Source of the DNA: JAIPAH01 sp964345255
GTDB lineage: Bacteria; Bacteroidota; Bacteroidia; Bacteroidales; JAIPAH01
Direction of reading: 5' to 3'
Assembly: GCA_964345255.1 (NCBI GenBank)
Contig: CAYFQK010000195.1
Location: forward strand, 1 to 6,626
Length of the DNA stretch: 6,626 nt
Shown: one piece after another, positions 5,299 through 6,626 of the stretch
Position numbering within the stretch: position 1 is the stretch's first letter
Layout: each line of letters begins with the position of its first letter
Notes under the pieces: generated by a model
Told to the model about the DNA's origin: nothing
Databases searched by the model: none
Seen by the model: only the letters and a program-made list of their open reading frames with translations
Position numbers and translations under genes: made by a program

Positions 5299-6053
5299 AA
5301 AAGATTCGAACCATCATTGTAGACGACGAAAAACCCGCCAGGGAGCAAATTCTTTACTACCTGAAAAGCGATGAGCGTTTTGAAGCACTTGAATCCTGTA
5401 AAGATGGGTTCGAAGCGCTTAAAAGCATTCAAACGCACCAGCCTGATCTCGTGTTTCTGGATATTAAAATGCCTAAGCTCACCGGATTTGAAATGCTGGA
5501 ATTAATCCAGGAGCCGCCGATGATAGTTTTTTCAACAGCGTATGATGAATATGCGCTTAAAGCTTTTGAGGTTCATGCTGTGGATTATCTGCTGAAGCCT
5601 TTTACGAGGAGGCGATTTAATGAAACCTTAAACCGCATCTGCGAAAGAATGGATATGCAGCGCCAAAGGGATGATATTAAAACTGTAAAAGAAAGTTACG
5701 ACGAGTATACGGGAGAAGATTTACAGCGTGTTGTTGTAAAGGATGCGAGCAGGATAATCATTATTCCCGTCAGTGAAATCAACTACCTGGAAGCTATGGA
5801 TGATTATGTGGCTATACATACGCCGGGCCATCGCTACCTGAAGCAAAAGCCAATGAAGTTTTTTGAGAAAAAGTTAAACGGCCGGCATTTTGTGAGAGTG
5901 CATCGCTCCTTTCTGGTAAATTTAAACACAGTCTCCGGAATAGAGCCTTATGGCAAAGAAACGTGGAAGCTAATACTAAAAGATGGAGTACGACTAAACG
6001 TGAGCCGGGCGGGCATGAAACGATTGAATGAGCTTATGGACCTCAGCGCCTGA
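5295..6053 (+). CDS. LytTR-family response regulator
   Basis: The protein has 252 residues. The receiver domain spans residues 1 to about 120, with acidic pair D10-D11, phosphoacceptor D56 in 'VFLDIKMP', T81 in 'FSTAYDEYA' and K101 in 'LLKPF'. A linker leads to a LytTR DNA-binding domain at about 142-250, recognised by 'VSEINYLEAMDDYVAIHT' and 'FVRVHRSFLVNL'. It is the partner of the kinase just upstream (ATGA overlap, 5295-5298). LytTR regulators bind pairs of short direct repeats; the ACCGA repeats at 3400-3429 upstream of this operon are a possible target. The length is normal, and both domains are complete. Other regulon genes cannot be deduced from the window. Confidence 0.93.
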   Translation: MKKIRTIIVDDEKPAREQILYYLKSDERFEALESCKDGFEALKSIQTHQPDLVFLDIKMPKLTGFEMLELIQEPPMIVFSTAYDEYALKAFEVHAVDYLLKPFTRRRFNETLNRICERMDMQRQRDDIKTVKESYDEYTGEDLQRVVVKDASRIIIIPVSEINYLEAMDDYVAIHTPGHRYLKQKPMKFFEKKLNGRHFVRVHRSFLVNLNTVSGIEPYGKETWKLILKDGVRLNVSRAGMKRLNELMDLSA

Positions 6054-6105
6054 TATCCGTTAAATTTTTGAAGAATAGTCTTTTTATTTTATTATCACTG
6101 AACCC

Positions 6106-6122
6106 CGCTTTAAATTATAGCG
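6106..6122. repeat. Short imperfect inverted repeat after the regulator gene
   Basis: CGCTTTAAATTATAGCG has 4-bp perfect outer arms (CGCT/AGCG) and a partly symmetric AT centre. It lacks a T run, so it is not a standard terminator; no better terminator appears in 6054-6150 apart from a T-rich stretch at 6081-6090. Its core GCTTTAAATTATAG also occurs at 2555-2568. Confidence 0.3.
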
Positions 6123-6150
6123 CATTCATGGATGGTTATGTGTGATTACG

Positions 6151-6158
6151 TAATTTTG
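6151..6158 (+). promoter_or_regulatory. -7 promoter element of the DEAD-box helicase gene
   Basis: TAATTTTG matches TAnnTTTG perfectly and is followed by TATCTTCGCC, a familiar start-site context in Bacteroidota. Transcription should start near 6165, giving a leader of about 23 nt. No good -33 box is seen at the usual distance (bases about 6126-6131 read TCATGG), so the promoter may be weak or depend on an activator. Confidence 0.6.
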
Positions 6159-6187
6159 TATCTTCGCCCCAAAAATAACCAGAAGAT

Positions 6188-6626
6188 TTGAAATTTAACG
6201 AATTTGGATTTAGTGACGAGCTCCTTGAAGGCATAGAATCAATGGGCTTTGATACGGCCACTCCCGTTCAGGAGCAGGCCATACCTCCTGTAATTGAAGG
6301 TCGTGATGTGATGGGGCTGGCTCAGACAGGCACCGGGAAAACGGCAGCCTTTTTATTACCATTGGTCGACAGGATGTTGAAGCAGCCAGGGAAAGGCAAA
6401 ACACGGGCATTGATTATAGTGCCTACCCGCGAGCTGGCTATGCAGATTGACGAACAGATGGAAGGACTGGCTTATTTCGCTTCTGTAAGCTCTACAGCAG
6501 TCTATGGCGGAGGAGATGCCGGCGCATTTGTTCGCGAAAAGAATGCCCTCACGCGGGGTGCCGAGATAATTATTTGTACGCCGGGCCGCATGATTGCTCA
6601 CTTAAATCAGAAATATGTTGACTTTT
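6188..6626 (+). CDS. DEAD-box RNA helicase, RhlE type, N-terminal part (cut by window end)
   Basis: 146 codons are visible before the window ends. They cover the first RecA-like domain of an ATP-dependent RNA helicase: the Q motif 'FGF...FDTATPVQEQAI' (6-32), motif I AQTGTGKTAA (45-54), motif Ia PTRELAMQI (79-87) and motif Ib TPGRM (131-135). The DEAD box itself lies beyond the window. The spacing and the 'GYR/FDTATPVQ' layout are like RhlE helicases, which act in ribosome assembly and RNA turnover; DbpA or CsdA types cannot be excluded from this part. The start is a TTG at 6188: an in-frame stop lies at 6176-6178, there is no ATG or GTG between, and the next ATG (6242) would cut away the conserved aromatic part of the Q motif. 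The gene has its own promoter and is separate from the kinase operon. Confidence 0.92.
   Translation, partial: MKFNEFGFSDELLEGIESMGFDTATPVQEQAIPPVIEGRDVMGLAQTGTGKTAAFLLPLVDRMLKQPGKGKTRALIIVPTRELAMQIDEQMEGLAYFASVSSTAVYGGGDAGAFVREKNALTRGAEIIICTPGRMIAHLNQKYVDF

Overview
The window looks like a Bacteroidota chromosome, probably from a marine or anaerobic Bacteroidia lineage; I cannot place it closer than that. Three things point there. Two promoters carry perfect TAnnTTTG -7 boxes (3456-3463 and 6151-6158), and a third TTTG-type box serves the tmRNA. Most start codons have little or no Shine-Dalgarno sequence. The tmRNA tag ends in YALAA, as Bacteroidota tags do.

Left part (1-2734) is accessory DNA. 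A 688-residue protein with a Schlafen AlbA_2 domain, a GHKL-type ATPase region and a C-terminal winged helix (67-2133) overlaps by 8 bp the start of a second gene. That second gene reads for only 25 codons. Its sequence resembles the N-terminus of PglZ, the phosphatase-like protein of BREX phage defence. It stops exactly where a different reading frame begins to resemble the C-terminal winged-helix tail of DUF3987-type proteins, which are common on Bacteroidota mobile elements. I read this as a deletion or recombination scar in a defence island. After it come a hairpin, a possible minus-strand gene remnant and a strong minus-strand terminator.

Middle (2735-3491): a complete tmRNA gene, ssrA, lies on the minus strand with its own promoter. 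Its 3' end faces the accessory block, the arrangement expected when islands insert at ssrA. The divergent intergenic region to its right holds TG-rich repeats in opposite orientations and then the promoter of the next operon.

Right part (3492-6053) is a tight three-gene operon: a LiaF-like membrane protein with a toastrack-type domain, a LytS-type (PF06580) sensor kinase starting 1 nt later, and a LytTR response regulator overlapping the kinase by 4 bp. It is probably an envelope-stress sensing unit. Two ACCG(A) half-sites 21 bp apart lie just upstream of its promoter and could be an autoregulatory LytTR site. A separate promoter then drives a DEAD-box RNA helicase of the RhlE type, which starts at a TTG and runs off the window end.

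The most interesting point is the apparent BREX scar (truncated pglZ joined to a DUF3987 tail) next to ssrA. The signalling and helicase genes look like ordinary core genome.
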